Positions 7,568-16,530 of a stretch of 19,796 nucleotides of DNA are shown one piece after another. A program made the translations under genes and the position numbers. The DNA is taken from contig JAVVEG010000032.1 in NCBI GenBank assembly GCA_032251455.1, positions 1 to 19,796 of the forward strand, in the 5' to 3' direction. This DNA is from JAVVEG01 sp032251455. GTDB lineage: Bacteria; Pseudomonadota; Gammaproteobacteria; Pseudomonadales; Pseudohongiellaceae. Each line of letters opens with the position of its first letter. The first letter of the stretch is position 1. The notes under the pieces are model-generated. The model made no database searches. It was not told where the DNA came from and saw nothing but the letters and a program-made list of their open reading frames with translations.

Positions 7568-9286
7568 TTATTCCCAGCTTTTCACCAGCTCGTCGTAATC
7601 CACTGTCAATGGCGCCGGTTTCTCGTTGGCCAGCGGCGGCTTGGGTGCACCAGGCTGGGCAAACCAGTATTCGCGGCTGCGTGGCTCGTTCAGGCGTGGG
7701 CCACATTCGCCCAGCACATTGGCCCGCTCCAAGCGCTGCATCAGCCGGTCCTGCGCCGTGGCCAGTGCGGTCAGGGCTTCCTGCGGGGTCTTGGTGCCGG
7801 CAGCGGCATCACCGATATTCTGCCACCAGAGCTGGGCCAGCCGGGGGTAGTCGGGGACATTGGTGCCAGTTGGCGTCCATTGCAGGCGCGCAGGTGAACG
7901 GTAGAACTCAACCAGTCCGCCCAGTTCCGCTGCACGGTCGGTAAAGCTCTGATGACGGATATCCGAGTCGCGGATAATCGTCAAACCGACATGACTTTTC
8001 TTCAGCGACACGGTTTTTGCTGTCACAAACTGGGCGTACAACCAGGCGGCCTGGGCCCGGTCCACCGGGGTGGATTGCATGAGCGTCCAGGACCCGGCAT
8101 CCTGATAGCCCAGCTTCTGGCCCTCCTCCCAATAGGCACCACGTGGCGAAGGCGCCATGCGCCACTTGGGCGTGCCATCGGCATTCATCACCGGCAGGCC
8201 GGGTTTGACCATGTCGGCGGTAAACGTGGTGTACCAGAATATCTGCTGGGCAATCGCCCCTTGGGCCGGCACCGGACCTGCTTCGCTGAAAACCATTCCG
8301 GCCGCCTCCGGTGGCGCATACTGGCGCAGCCAATCCACGTACTTGGTCACCGAGTAAACCGCCGCAGGGCCATCGGTGGCACCACCGCGCTCGACACTGG
8401 ACCCCACCGGGCGGCAGCCTTCCACCCGGATGCCCCATTCGTCAACGGGCAGGCCATTGGGAATCCCCACATCACCAGCGCCGGCCATGGATAACCAGGC
8501 ATCGGTAAAACGCCAGCCCAGGGAAGGATCTTTCTTGCCGTAGTCCATATGGCCATAGACACGGCGCCCATCGATCTCGCGGATGTCATTGCTGAAAAAC
8601 GCGGCGATATCCTCATAGGCCGACCAGTTGACCGGCACCCCCAGCTCATAGCCATATTTGGCCTGGAACTGCGCCTTGATGGCAGGGTCAGTGAACCAGT
8701 CATAGCGGAACCAGTACAGGTTCGCGAACTGCTGGTCAGGGAGTTGATAGAGCTTGCCATCCGGTCCGGTGGTGAAGGACAGGCCGATAAAGTCCTCCAG
8801 GTCCAGCGTCGGGGAGGTAACGGCACTGCCCTCATTGGCCATCCAGTCGCTCAGGTTGCGCACCTGCTGATAGCGGAAATGCGTGCCGATCAAATCCGAA
8901 TCGTTGACATAGGCATCATAGATATTCTCGCCCGACTGCATTTGCGTCTGCAGTTTTTCCACCACATCGCCTTCCCCGATCAGATCATGGGTGACCTGGA
9001 TACCTGTGATTTCGGTAAAGGCCCGGGCCAGTGTTTGCGCCTCGTATTCATGTGTGGTCAGCGTCTCGGACACCACCTTGATTGCCATGCCCTGAAACGG
9101 CTGTGCGGCATCGATGAACCACTGCAGTTCGGCCAGCTGTTGCTCCCGGCTCAGCGTGGAGGGCTGGAATTCATCCAGCCAGCGTTGTGCCGCTGCCGTG
9201 TCTGCCAGCACGGACGCTGCCGGGGACAGTGCCCAAAAACCCAGCGCAGTCATGAGCAGTGGGCGGGTAGTCTTTCTTGATAACAT
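7568..9286 (-). CDS. glpV: Glycerol ABC transporter substrate-binding protein GlpV-like
   Basis: A 572-residue periplasmic solute-binding protein. The ATG at 9286 is preceded by GGAGG at 7-8 bases and opens a Sec signal peptide (MLSRKTTRPLLMTALGFWAL...) with likely cleavage after SVLA28. The longer frame upstream to 9475 overlaps glpU and is not needed. Family-like segments include HEYEAQTLARAFTEITGIQV, the DAYVNDSDLIGTH segment, LPDQQFANLYWFRYDWF, a WRFTDAWLSMAGAGDVGIPN block and a long Trp-rich C-terminal half ending DYDELVKSWE. The large size and the position after two permeases and a DUF2160 protein match GlpV of the GlpSTPQUV glycerol importer described in Rhizobium. Glycerol as substrate is inferred from gene set and order. 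No glpK or glpD is present in the window. Confidence 0.85.
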   Translation of the reverse strand: MLSRKTTRPLLMTALGFWALSPAASVLADTAAAQRWLDEFQPSTLSREQQLAELQWFIDAAQPFQGMAIKVVSETLTTHEYEAQTLARAFTEITGIQVTHDLIGEGDVVEKLQTQMQSGENIYDAYVNDSDLIGTHFRYQQVRNLSDWMANEGSAVTSPTLDLEDFIGLSFTTGPDGKLYQLPDQQFANLYWFRYDWFTDPAIKAQFQAKYGYELGVPVNWSAYEDIAAFFSNDIREIDGRRVYGHMDYGKKDPSLGWRFTDAWLSMAGAGDVGIPNGLPVDEWGIRVEGCRPVGSSVERGGATDGPAAVYSVTKYVDWLRQYAPPEAAGMVFSEAGPVPAQGAIAQQIFWYTTFTADMVKPGLPVMNADGTPKWRMAPSPRGAYWEEGQKLGYQDAGSWTLMQSTPVDRAQAAWLYAQFVTAKTVSLKKSHVGLTIIRDSDIRHQSFTDRAAELGGLVEFYRSPARLQWTPTGTNVPDYPRLAQLWWQNIGDAAAGTKTPQEALTALATAQDRLMQRLERANVLGECGPRLNEPRSREYWFAQPGAPKPPLANEKPAPLTVDYDELVKSWE

Positions 9287-9326
9287 GGTGATGCCTCCAA
9301 TTATTTTGATAGTGTTGCTGCGGCAG

Positions 9327-9614
9327 TCAAACAAATACAAACACCAGCACCGCAAACAGCAGACAAACGGCCAGGGCTGGCCAGAGACTCGGCCCCAGCA
9401 AACCCAGCCAGGCCAGATTGATAAAGGCGCTGCCCAGCAAGGTAATGAACAAACGATCGCCCCGTGTCGTTTCAAAGCGCAAAATGCCGGTGCGGGGTTG
9501 TCCGCCCGGGCTGAACAGCTCCCAGATACCCATCGCCAGAATCAGAGACAGGATAACAGCAAAAAATATCGCTGTCGGGCTTGTCCAGGCCATCCAGGAT
9601 AAATCCATCAGCAC
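9327..9614 (-). CDS. glpU: DUF2160 small membrane protein, GlpU-like
   Basis: A 95-residue membrane protein with three hydrophobic segments (about 13-32, 57-76 and 77-95) and a short polar loop with GGQPRTGILRFETTRGDRLF between the first two. DUF2160 proteins of this length are a fixed part of GlpSTPQUV glycerol ABC systems, where their exact role is unclear. It lies between permease glpQ (6 bp away) and glpV (40 bp), consistent with one operon. The start is ambiguous: a GTG at 9614 or an ATG two codons later at 9608. Upstream GAGGAA fits the ATG better by spacing (about 9 bases versus about 3). Confidence 0.85.
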   Translation of the reverse strand: MLMDLSWMAWTSPTAIFFAVILSLILAMGIWELFSPGGQPRTGILRFETTRGDRLFITLLGSAFINLAWLGLLGPSLWPALAVCLLFAVLVFVFV

Positions 9615-9620
9615 GCTTCC

Positions 9621-10453
9621 TCAAACCCGGCCAAGGGCAAAACCCTTGGCGATGTGATTGCGCACAAAATAGATCACCAGCGCCCCCGGAATAACAGTCA
9701 GCACCCCGGCCGCCGCCAGCACGCCCCAGTCCAGACCGGAGGCTGATACGGTTCGTGTCATGATGGCTGAAATCGGCTTGGCCGCAGTGACGGTCAAGGT
9801 GCGCGCAATCAGCAACTCCACCCAGGAAAACATGAAGCAGAAAAAGGCGGCCACCCCCACTCCGGAGGCAATCAAGGGCATGAAAATGCGGGCAAAGAAG
9901 CGAGGGAAGGAATAACCGTCGATGTAGGCGGTTTCATCGATCTCCCTGGGCACGCTGGACATGAAACCTTCCAGTATCCATACCGCCAGGGGAACATTGA
10001 ACAGGCAATGTGCCAGGGCCACGGCAATATGGGTATCGATCAGACCAAAGGCTGAATACAACTGGAAAAAGGGCAGCACGAACACGGCGGGGGGCGCCAT
10101 GCGATTGCTCAGCAGCCAGAAGAACAGATGCTTGTCACCCAGAAAACGGTAGCGCGAAAACGCATAGGCCGCCGGCAGTGCAACTGACAGGGAAATGACC
10201 GTATTCATCACCACATAAATCATGGAATTGATATACCCGCTGTACCAGCTGGCGTCGGTCAGAATGGTGCGGTAATTCTGCAGGGTGAAATCCTGCGGCC
10301 ACAGGGAGAACGTGGACAGAATCTCCTGATTGGTCTTGAAACTCATCATCAGCAGCCAGTACAGGGGCAGCAGCAGAAACAGAATATACCCGGCCGGCAG
10401 CAACCAGGCCTTGCTGCCTGTCCGCGCTTGCGTTGACATCATCACCCCGGCCA

Positions 10454-10457
<4 letters not shown>
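9621..10457 (-). CDS. glpQ: Glycerol ABC transporter permease GlpQ-like
   Basis: A 278-residue inner-membrane permease of the MalG-like carbohydrate-uptake family. It has about six membrane segments, starting with AWLLPAGYILFLLLPLYWLL (18-37). The cytoplasmic EAA loop that docks on the ATPase is at about 172-195 (EIDETAYIDGYSFPRFFARI). The C-terminal segment is VLTVIPGALVIYFVRNHI, ending in a family-typical KGFALGRV. The ATG at 10457 overlaps the glpP stop as ATGA, and AGG is visible a few bases upstream. Internal Met codons at positions 6-7 are alternative starts. It pairs with GlpP to form the channel. Confidence 0.88.
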
Positions 10458-11343
<886 letters not shown>

Positions 11344-11347
<4 letters not shown>

Positions 11348-12423
11348 GCGTGCGTTTCTCCTCTGACCAGCAGGCTGTCCTGATAAATTCTGACCTTGCC
11401 GGGATCCAATACCATATCTGGCTGGTCGGGAATGCCCACCCCTTCCGGTACCAGGATATCGACCGGGTCGGCGCCCAGTTTTACCCGTGCAATGCGGTGA
11501 CGCCCCAGCTCTTCAATCTGTTGCACCTGCACCGCCACGCCCTGGCCCGCTTGTGCCAGGCGAATGAATTCCGGACGTATGCCCAGCTCGACTCTGCCGG
11601 CAAGTGGTGGATACGTCTGCGCTAACGGCACTGCCTGCCCGGCTATTTCGGCCTGATTGCCCTGCACGGTACAGGGCAGGATATTCATCCCGGGAGAGCC
11701 GATGAACTTGCCCACAAAGGTGTGCTCCGGCTGCTGGAAGAGCTCTTCCGGTGTGCCCATCTGCACAACTTCACCGGCCAGCATGACCACCACCTTGTCC
11801 GCAAAAGTCAGCGCCTCGGTCTGATCATGGGTGACATAAATCATGGTGTGCCCGAACTGGCGGTGGATCTGTTTCAGGCTGGTGCGCAACTGCCATTTCA
11901 GGTGAGGGTCGATCACGGTCAGCGGCTCATCAAACAAAATGGCATTGACATCGGTCCTGACCAGACCGCGGCCCAGAGAGATTTTCTGCTTGTTGTCGGC
12001 ACTCAGGCCACGGGCCTTGCGCTTGGCCAGTTGCTCCAGACCCAGCATGGTGATGGCCTGCTTCACCCGCCGTTCAATCTCGTCCGCACTGAGCTTGTTG
12101 GCACCACGGCGGTTGCGCAGGGGAAAGGCCAGATTTTCGGCCACCGTCATCGTGTCATACAGAACCGGGAACTGAAACACCTGGGCAATATTGCGCTGCT
12201 CGGTGGGCAGGGTGCTGACATCCACCCCGTCAAACAGCAGTTGACCCTGGCTGGGATGCAGCAGGCCGGAAATGATATTCAACAGCGTGGTCTTGCCACA
12301 GCCCGACGGGCCCAGCAGGGCATAGGCCCCGCCATCTTCCCAGTCATGCGACAGCGCCTGCAGCGCAAAGCTCTTGCCACCGTCATAGGAGTGCGCGATA
12401 TTCTTCAAGCTTATTTTAGCCAT
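11344..12423 (-). CDS. glpT: Glycerol ABC transporter ATPase GlpT-like (degenerate signature)
   Basis: A 359-residue ABC ATPase. Numbered from the ATG at 12423: Walker A GPSGCGKTT (38-46), Q-loop QVFQFPVLYD (81-90), Walker B AILFDEP with catalytic Glu166 (161-167) and switch histidine His199 in YVTHD are intact. The signature that should read LSGGQ is LSADN (140-144), within GLSADNKQKISLGRGLVR. The C-terminal 120 residues form the OB-like regulatory domain of MalK-type ATPases (LGIRPEFIRL). A GTG two codons upstream (12429) also opens the frame, but the AAGG-type ribosome binding site is better spaced for the ATG. The gene starts 27 bp after glpS. GlpT in this system is an ATPase, unrelated to the glycerol-3-phosphate antiporter that carries the same name in E. 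coli. Confidence 0.88.
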
Positions 12424-12450
12424 GCCCACCTTTGTCAGAAATTCGCCTGA

Positions 12451-13539
12451 CTACACATCCCCACCGGGCGCCCATGCCAGCGCACCGGTCTGATCAAAAA
12501 GATAAATACTGTCCGCAGAGAAAGTCAGCGGCAACTGTGTCTCGGCGCTCAATTCCACCACACCGGGAAGCAGGGCCACCCAGTCTCTGTCGCCCAGGCT
12601 GACGTGCAGAAAGGTTTCCGACCCGGAGATTTCCGCCACCCGCACACGCACATCGAGAACAGCCTGCTGCGTCGAGGTTTGCTCCCGGGCAAGATGCCAG
12701 GGCCGCAGCGCCAGCACATACTCTGCATCCGGCAAGCCCGCCTGGGATTCGTTCAGATGGATGACCGACTGATCCAGATAAAGCTGCGAGCCGGTCTTGC
12801 GCACACTGGCCGTATTCAATGGCGGGTCAGAGAATATCCGGGCTGTTTGCAGATCACGCGGGCGCTGGAAAACCTCGATGGTACGACCAAACTGGGTGAC
12901 GCGCCCCTGATGCAGGGTCGCGGTATTGCCCCCCAGCAGCAAGGCCTCGGCCGGCTCGGTGCTGGCATAGACCAGTATCGTCCCCTGCTCGGCAAACACT
13001 TTGGGCAGTTCCTGCCGCAGCTCTTCCCGCAGCTTGTAATCGAGATTGGCCAGCGGTTCGTCCAGGAGCACCAGTTGTGACTCTTTCACCAGTGCCCGTG
13101 CCAGCGCAGTGCGCTGCTGCTGCCCGCCGGAGAGCTCACTTGGGAGCTTGTCCAGTTGCCCGCTCAGGCGCAACAGCTCCGCCGCTGCTCGTACCTTGCG
13201 GTCGATGGTTTTCTGGTCAGGGCGCTTGCCACTTTTTGCGACACGCAACGGTGAGGCAATATTTTCGTACACACTGAGCGTGGGGTAATTGATGAATTGC
13301 TGATAGACCATGGCCACGCCGCGTCTTTGTACCGGAACGCCCACCACGCTGACCCCATCGAGCAGGATATCCCCGGCACTTGGCCGATCCAGCCCCGCCA
13401 TCAGCCGCAACAACGAAGTCTTGCCGGCCAGGGTTGGTCCCAGCAAGATATTCATTGATCCACGGTCCAGCTTCAGATTGACATCACAAAGATGGACTTC
13501 CGCGCCAACCCGTTTGCTCACCCCAAGCAGTTCAAGCAT
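12451..13539 (-). CDS. glpS: Glycerol ABC transporter ATPase GlpS-like (no switch histidine)
   Basis: A 362-residue ABC ATPase, first gene of the glp-type operon. Walker A is GPTLAGKTS (34-42), which keeps GxxxxGKT but lacks the usual inner glycine. The Q-loop is MVYQQFINYPTLS (77-89), the signature is canonical LSGGQ (136-140), and Walker B is LVLLDEP (156-162) with Glu161. In the H-loop the normally invariant histidine is replaced by Thr194 (YASTEPAEALLLGG). A MalK-like C-terminal domain follows (YVLALRPWHL). The frame is clean throughout, so the loss is not a frameshift artefact. GlpS and GlpT would form the nucleotide-binding heterodimer of the importer. The ribosome binding site is weak (GGGTAACA before ATG). 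The NHL lipoprotein gene lies 69 bp upstream on the same strand. Confidence 0.87.
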   Translation of the reverse strand: MLELLGVSKRVGAEVHLCDVNLKLDRGSMNILLGPTLAGKTSLLRLMAGLDRPSAGDILLDGVSVVGVPVQRRGVAMVYQQFINYPTLSVYENIASPLRVAKSGKRPDQKTIDRKVRAAAELLRLSGQLDKLPSELSGGQQQRTALARALVKESQLVLLDEPLANLDYKLREELRQELPKVFAEQGTILVYASTEPAEALLLGGNTATLHQGRVTQFGRTIEVFQRPRDLQTARIFSDPPLNTASVRKTGSQLYLDQSVIHLNESQAGLPDAEYVLALRPWHLAREQTSTQQAVLDVRVRVAEISGSETFLHVSLGDRDWVALLPGVVELSAETQLPLTFSADSIYLFDQTGALAWAPGGDV

Positions 13540-13608
13540 TGTTACCCATTGTTAACCTTGGTCCAAAAGGGTTAAGCATATAAGGGGTTGGGGTGAAAAC
13601 ACAATGCG
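13540..13608 (-). promoter_or_regulatory. glpS: Leader region of the glp-type operon
   Basis: A 69-bp gap on the minus strand between the NHL lipoprotein stop and the glpS start. The only sigma70-like pair found by eye is weak (TTGTGT, 18 bases, TATGCT, read on the minus strand). Immediately before the start is a near-tandem repeat (13537-13557) that includes a GTTAAC palindrome. No strong terminator hairpin separates the two genes, so read-through from the NHL gene is possible. Confidence 0.3.
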
Positions 13609-14796
13609 TTATTCCACCCCGTACCGGGTAAACGCACCACCCGCCTGCCGCAGCGAGTTCGGCCCTTCTGCCGCATAGACATTGCCATCGGCGTCCACCG
13701 CCACGCCCTCACCGGCCGTGCCCTGGTACACCCGGTCTTCACGTTCGAAGGGGGGGATGAATCCGGTCACATGATCGTGGTCAATATGGCCGATGCGAAC
13801 TCCGTTGCGCCAGCCCGGATGATTGGTGGGGCTGGATTCAGAGTCGATGGCATACAGCATGTCCGCCTCGGTAATGAAGATGCCGCTGACACGGCTGAAC
13901 ATATAGCGTGACTCCAGGTAGTTTCCTTCCTGGTCAAAAATCTCCAGACGGTGATTGCCCCGGTCGGCCACCCACAAACGTCCGCGCGAATCAAATTCCA
14001 GTGCATGGGGGGTACGGAACTCACCATGTCGCACACCTATCTGCCCCCATTGCTTGATGAACGTGCCATCCGGCGCAAACTTCATGATGCGTGCGGTCTG
14101 CCCGTTGGCACGCCCTTCCGCCATGGCCTGGTTGGTGGTCATGCCCTGGCCACTGTGTCCGTCGGAGACATAAATGCTGCCATCCGGCCCAACGATCACA
14201 TCATTCGGCTGATTGAAATGGGCACCATCATTGCCGGTTCTGCCCGGCGTACCCAAGCTCAACAACAGTTCACCTGTCGGGCTGAACTTGTGAACCTGCT
14301 GGCCCTTGGTCTGCTCTTCATTGGTGGCAAAGTCGGTGACCCAGACATTGCCCTCAGCATCCACATGGATACCGTGCGGGGTAACCATGAGTCCAGCACC
14401 AAAATTCTCCAGTACCTCACCGGTATGACGGTCAAACTTGAAAATGGGCGCTACCGGATTGGTATGGCAGTTGACCGGATCAGTGGCATCCAGACTGCCA
14501 GCGCCACAGCGCTCATAGGCCCAGACATGGCCATCTATCGGATCGATATCGATACCTGCCGTGGTGCCCCATTGGCGCCCTGCCGGCAGTTCGCCCCAGT
14601 TTTGCGTCAGTGCCGGGTTGGGGTTGGGCAGGCCATCGCCGGTTATGAAATTGCCGGGATTGGTGTTTGCAGCAGGAGTGCTTGAAGCAGGAGTGGCTGC
14701 CGGGGCGGGAGTGGTAGCCGTAGTAGTATCGTCAGTGCAAGCTGCAAGCAAGGCAACACCCAGGCAGGCAGCAGTCAACAACTTGAAAGAGGTCAT
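13609..14796 (-). CDS. NHL-repeat six-bladed beta-propeller lipoprotein
   Basis: A 395-residue exported protein. The signal peptide ends in a lipobox L16-L-A-A-C20, followed by an Ala/Thr/Pro low-complexity linker (about 22-47), then beta-propeller blades with NHL-type signatures: TPHGIHVDAEGNVWVTDF, QPNDVIVGPDGSIYVSDG, TPHALEFDSRGRLWVADRGN and GEGVAVDADGNVYAAEG. The fold resembles the peptidylglycine alpha-hydroxyglycine lyase domain and other NHL propellers. No catalytic assignment is possible from sequence alone. AAGGAG sits 8 bases before the ATG. It lies 69 bp upstream of glpS on the same strand, so it may be the first gene of, or share transcription with, the glycerol importer operon. 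Any function in uptake is only an inference from position. Confidence 0.85.
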   Translation of the reverse strand: MTSFKLLTAACLGVALLAACTDDTTTATTPAPAATPASSTPAANTNPGNFITGDGLPNPNPALTQNWGELPAGRQWGTTAGIDIDPIDGHVWAYERCGAGSLDATDPVNCHTNPVAPIFKFDRHTGEVLENFGAGLMVTPHGIHVDAEGNVWVTDFATNEEQTKGQQVHKFSPTGELLLSLGTPGRTGNDGAHFNQPNDVIVGPDGSIYVSDGHSGQGMTTNQAMAEGRANGQTARIMKFAPDGTFIKQWGQIGVRHGEFRTPHALEFDSRGRLWVADRGNHRLEIFDQEGNYLESRYMFSRVSGIFITEADMLYAIDSESSPTNHPGWRNGVRIGHIDHDHVTGFIPPFEREDRVYQGTAGEGVAVDADGNVYAAEGPNSLRQAGGAFTRYGVE

Positions 14797-15034
14797 AATG
14801 GCGGCTCCTTATTATTTTAAGGGGATAGCGGTTTGATCCTACCTTAAATAAGCCTTTATTCAAACCGGTATGCCAGAGGCATGGCTTTTGGCCTGAGCGG
14901 CTGGAGCCTGAGCTGTGCCTGACCTTGCCCACTCAGCAGAAATGACGCAGACTGTTGCCTCAGACAACCTTGCCGCAAACTCTGCGCGCTCATCATCCAC
15001 TCACCATCTATTCACCACCAGGAGACCCGACCTT

Positions 15035-15367
15035 TTGCCTGAACTGAAAACAGCCGGCTTGTTTTTCATCACTGCGATAGCGGAGATCATCGGCTGCTAC
15101 CTGCCTTATCTGTGGCTGCGTGAAGGCAAAACCATCTGGCTGTTGCTGCCTGCCGCCTTGAGTCTGGCCGCCTTTGCCTGGCTGCTGTCATTGCACCCAA
15201 CGGCTGCGGGCCGGGTCTATGCAGCCTACGGCGGCGTGTACATAGCCACGGCCATCCTGTGGTTGTGGACGGTAGATGGAATCCGCCCCACAGTCTGGGA
15301 TCTGGTGGGTTCAGCAGTGGCAGTAGCGGGCATGGCTATCATCATGTTTGCGCCGCGCGCCACATAA
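15035..15367 (+). CDS. ynfA: YnfA/UPF0060 family inner-membrane protein
   Basis: A small four-helix membrane protein very similar to E. coli YnfA across its length: GLFFITAIAEIIGCYLPYLWLREG, IWLLLPAALSLAAFAWLLSL, HPTAAGRVYAAYGGVYI and WDLVGSAVAVAGMAIIMF. YnfA belongs to an SMR-like family linked to export of cationic compounds in some enterobacteria. The frame is open from an ATG at 14915 (150 aa), but the extra 40 residues are polar and absent from family members. The TTG at 15035 gives 110 residues, the usual family length, and has AGGAG 10 bases upstream, so it is preferred. ATGs at 14915 and 14942 are alternatives. It is the last recognisable chromosomal gene before the cassettes. Confidence 0.8.
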   Translation: MPELKTAGLFFITAIAEIIGCYLPYLWLREGKTIWLLLPAALSLAAFAWLLSLHPTAAGRVYAAYGGVYIATAILWLWTVDGIRPTVWDLVGSAVAVAGMAIIMFAPRAT

Positions 15368-15457
15368 GGATAAGGCTTCTTCGCGTTTGCGCTGATGCGG
15401 TGGAGCGGGACTTCCAAGGCCGCTTTGCTAGTGGCGTTGTCCCTATAGGAATACTTG

Positions 15458-15562
15458 ATGCGTCTTGTCGCCATGGGGTTGGGTGAAGTAAACCCCATCC
15501 AGGAACAGCATGTGCGTCTGCACGACATCGATGGCTTCCGGGGCAGAGAGTTGATGGAGTGA
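15458..15562 (+). CDS. Possible 34-aa small ORF
   Basis: A short frame beginning MRLVAMGLGEVNPIQ and ending FRGRELME, preceded by AGGA 7 bases before the ATG and by an in-frame TAG at 15446. The composition is protein-like and still GC-rich like the chromosome. No homologue is recognised. It could be a real small protein, the decayed end of a lost gene at the chromosome/cassette junction, or chance. Confidence 0.25.
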   Translation: MRLVAMGLGEVNPIQEQHVRLHDIDGFRGRELME

Positions 15563-15853
15563 GTATCTCTGGAATGAATGGGTCGTAATATTCGAATTAT
15601 CGAGAACTCGCACTATCTGTCAGCACAAAGCACATTATCTGGGTATTTTTTGTGAATAATCATATTTTATCAGTAACTTATAGAATGATTGGCTGAGATA
15701 TTGCGTATAGTGTTAGCTGATAACAGGATATGCACACACCCCTTTGTGTCGGGGTCACAAGTGGGAGTGGTTTTTTGTTGTAAGAGAAAAGGTTGAGAGA
15801 TAGACTTCACGAGTTTCATGTGCCACATAGGGCGCAGAAACACTATACAAATG
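15563..15853. other. AT-rich non-coding stretch before the first cassette
   Basis: About 290 bp with clearly lower GC than the DNA to its left and no convincing gene. It holds the terminator-like hairpin at 15736-15776 and ends at the G|TTATGC junction (15853/15854) where cassette 1 begins. This is where an attI site would be expected if an integrase were nearby. No integrase-like motifs were seen in any frame between the YnfA gene and the first cassette. A minus-strand frame (15670-15894) runs through but crosses the cassette junction and is not believed. Confidence 0.45.
15736..15776 (+). terminator. Terminator-like hairpin followed by T run
   Basis: The stem arms are ACACCCCTTTGTG (15736-15748) and CACAAGTGGGAGT (15756-15768). 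Eleven of 13 positions pair, counting one G-U, with a 7-base loop, then GG and six T residues (15771-15776). This fits an intrinsic terminator on the plus strand, about 80 bp before the first cassette. It could block chromosomal read-through into the array. Confidence 0.45.
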
Positions 15854-15887
15854 TTATGCGGCAAACCCAACAGAGTGCCAATAGCAA

Positions 15888-16436
15888 ATGGCACTAATTG
15901 AACCTGAAACAGATCGTCTATTGCTACGGCAATGGCGTGATAGCGATAAAGAGCCGTTCTCTACGCTTAATGCAGATCCGCGGGTCATGGAGTATTTCCC
16001 GTCACTATTGAGCAGATCGGAAAGCGATTCTGTCGCTGATCGCTGCAAATCGTTGATTGCAGATAAAGGCTGGGGCCTCTGGGCAGCGGAGCTCAAGGAA
16101 TCGAAACTCTTTATCGGCTTTGTTGGACTACATATACCCTCTGATGACTTGCCATTTTCACCATGTGTTGAAATCGGTTGGCGACTGGCCTATGAACACT
16201 GGGGCAAGGGCTACGCAACTGAAGCGGCGTTGACGGCGCTGAATGTTGGTTTTCAGCAGCTGTTGCTGGATGAAATTGTATCCTTTACAACGCTAAGCAA
16301 TTTCAAATCCCAGGCGGTAATGAAACGAATCGGAATGGCCATGACCGAAACCTTTGAGCATCCAGCGTTGCCAAAGGGAAGCCCACTCAGGAAGCATTGT
16401 CTTTATCGATTAACGGGTACACAATATGCCGCATAA
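15888..16436 (+). CDS. GNAT acetyltransferase, RimJ/RimL-like (cassette 1)
   Basis: A 182-residue acetyltransferase starting MALIEPETDRLLLRQWRDSD, the typical first strand of the RimJ/RimL branch of GNAT enzymes. The acetyl-CoA-binding region shows EIGWRLAYEHWGKGYATEAA (about 95-114), and a later F-TTLSNFKSQAVMKRIGM segment matches the N-S-x-x-V-x-x-K-x-G motif. Substrates of this branch range from ribosomal protein N-termini to amino acids and small molecules, and none can be chosen here. The gene starts 34 bases into the cassette with no clear ribosome binding site. Its TAA stop lies inside the left box of attC1, so the cassette has almost no spare sequence. AT content is higher than in the chromosomal genes. 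Confidence 0.88.
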   Translation: MALIEPETDRLLLRQWRDSDKEPFSTLNADPRVMEYFPSLLSRSESDSVADRCKSLIADKGWGLWAAELKESKLFIGFVGLHIPSDDLPFSPCVEIGWRLAYEHWGKGYATEAALTALNVGFQQLLLDEIVSFTTLSNFKSQAVMKRIGMAMTETFEHPALPKGSPLRKHCLYRLTGTQYAA

Positions 16437-16509
16437 CCATCAGCTCCACAGCGACCGCTTTTCCGCCGCTGCACGGCTCCAAACCGGCGCGTGAGCACGA
16501 GCGTTATGC
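16431..16509 (+). repeat. attC site 1
   Basis: A 79-bp recombination site closing cassette 1, between GCATAAC (16431-16437) and GTTATGC (16503-16509). The arms after the boxes are also largely complementary (CAGCTCCAC against GTGAGCACGAGC), and a central imperfect stem pairs CCGcTTT with AAAcCGG. It is the same length as attC4 and matches it at 50 of 65 bases between the boxes. Confidence 0.88.
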
Positions 16510-16530
16510 ACCTAGGCGCAGATCTGAGTA

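Noticed and set aside
15226..15528. A minus-strand frame of 100 codons overlapping the end of the YnfA gene
   Set aside because: It is antisense to a clearly conserved gene over half its length, and the product is low-complexity Thr/Ser/Arg without motifs.
15368..15853. A decayed integrase gene
   Set aside because: I looked for the tyrosine-recombinase C-terminal pattern (HxLRHSFATHLL, YTHV) in both directions and did not see it, so no intI pseudogene is called.
15670..15894. A minus-strand frame of 74 codons upstream of cassette 1
   Set aside because: It crosses the cassette 1 junction and covers the hairpin, with no ribosome binding site or family signal. A gene spanning a recombination junction is unlikely.
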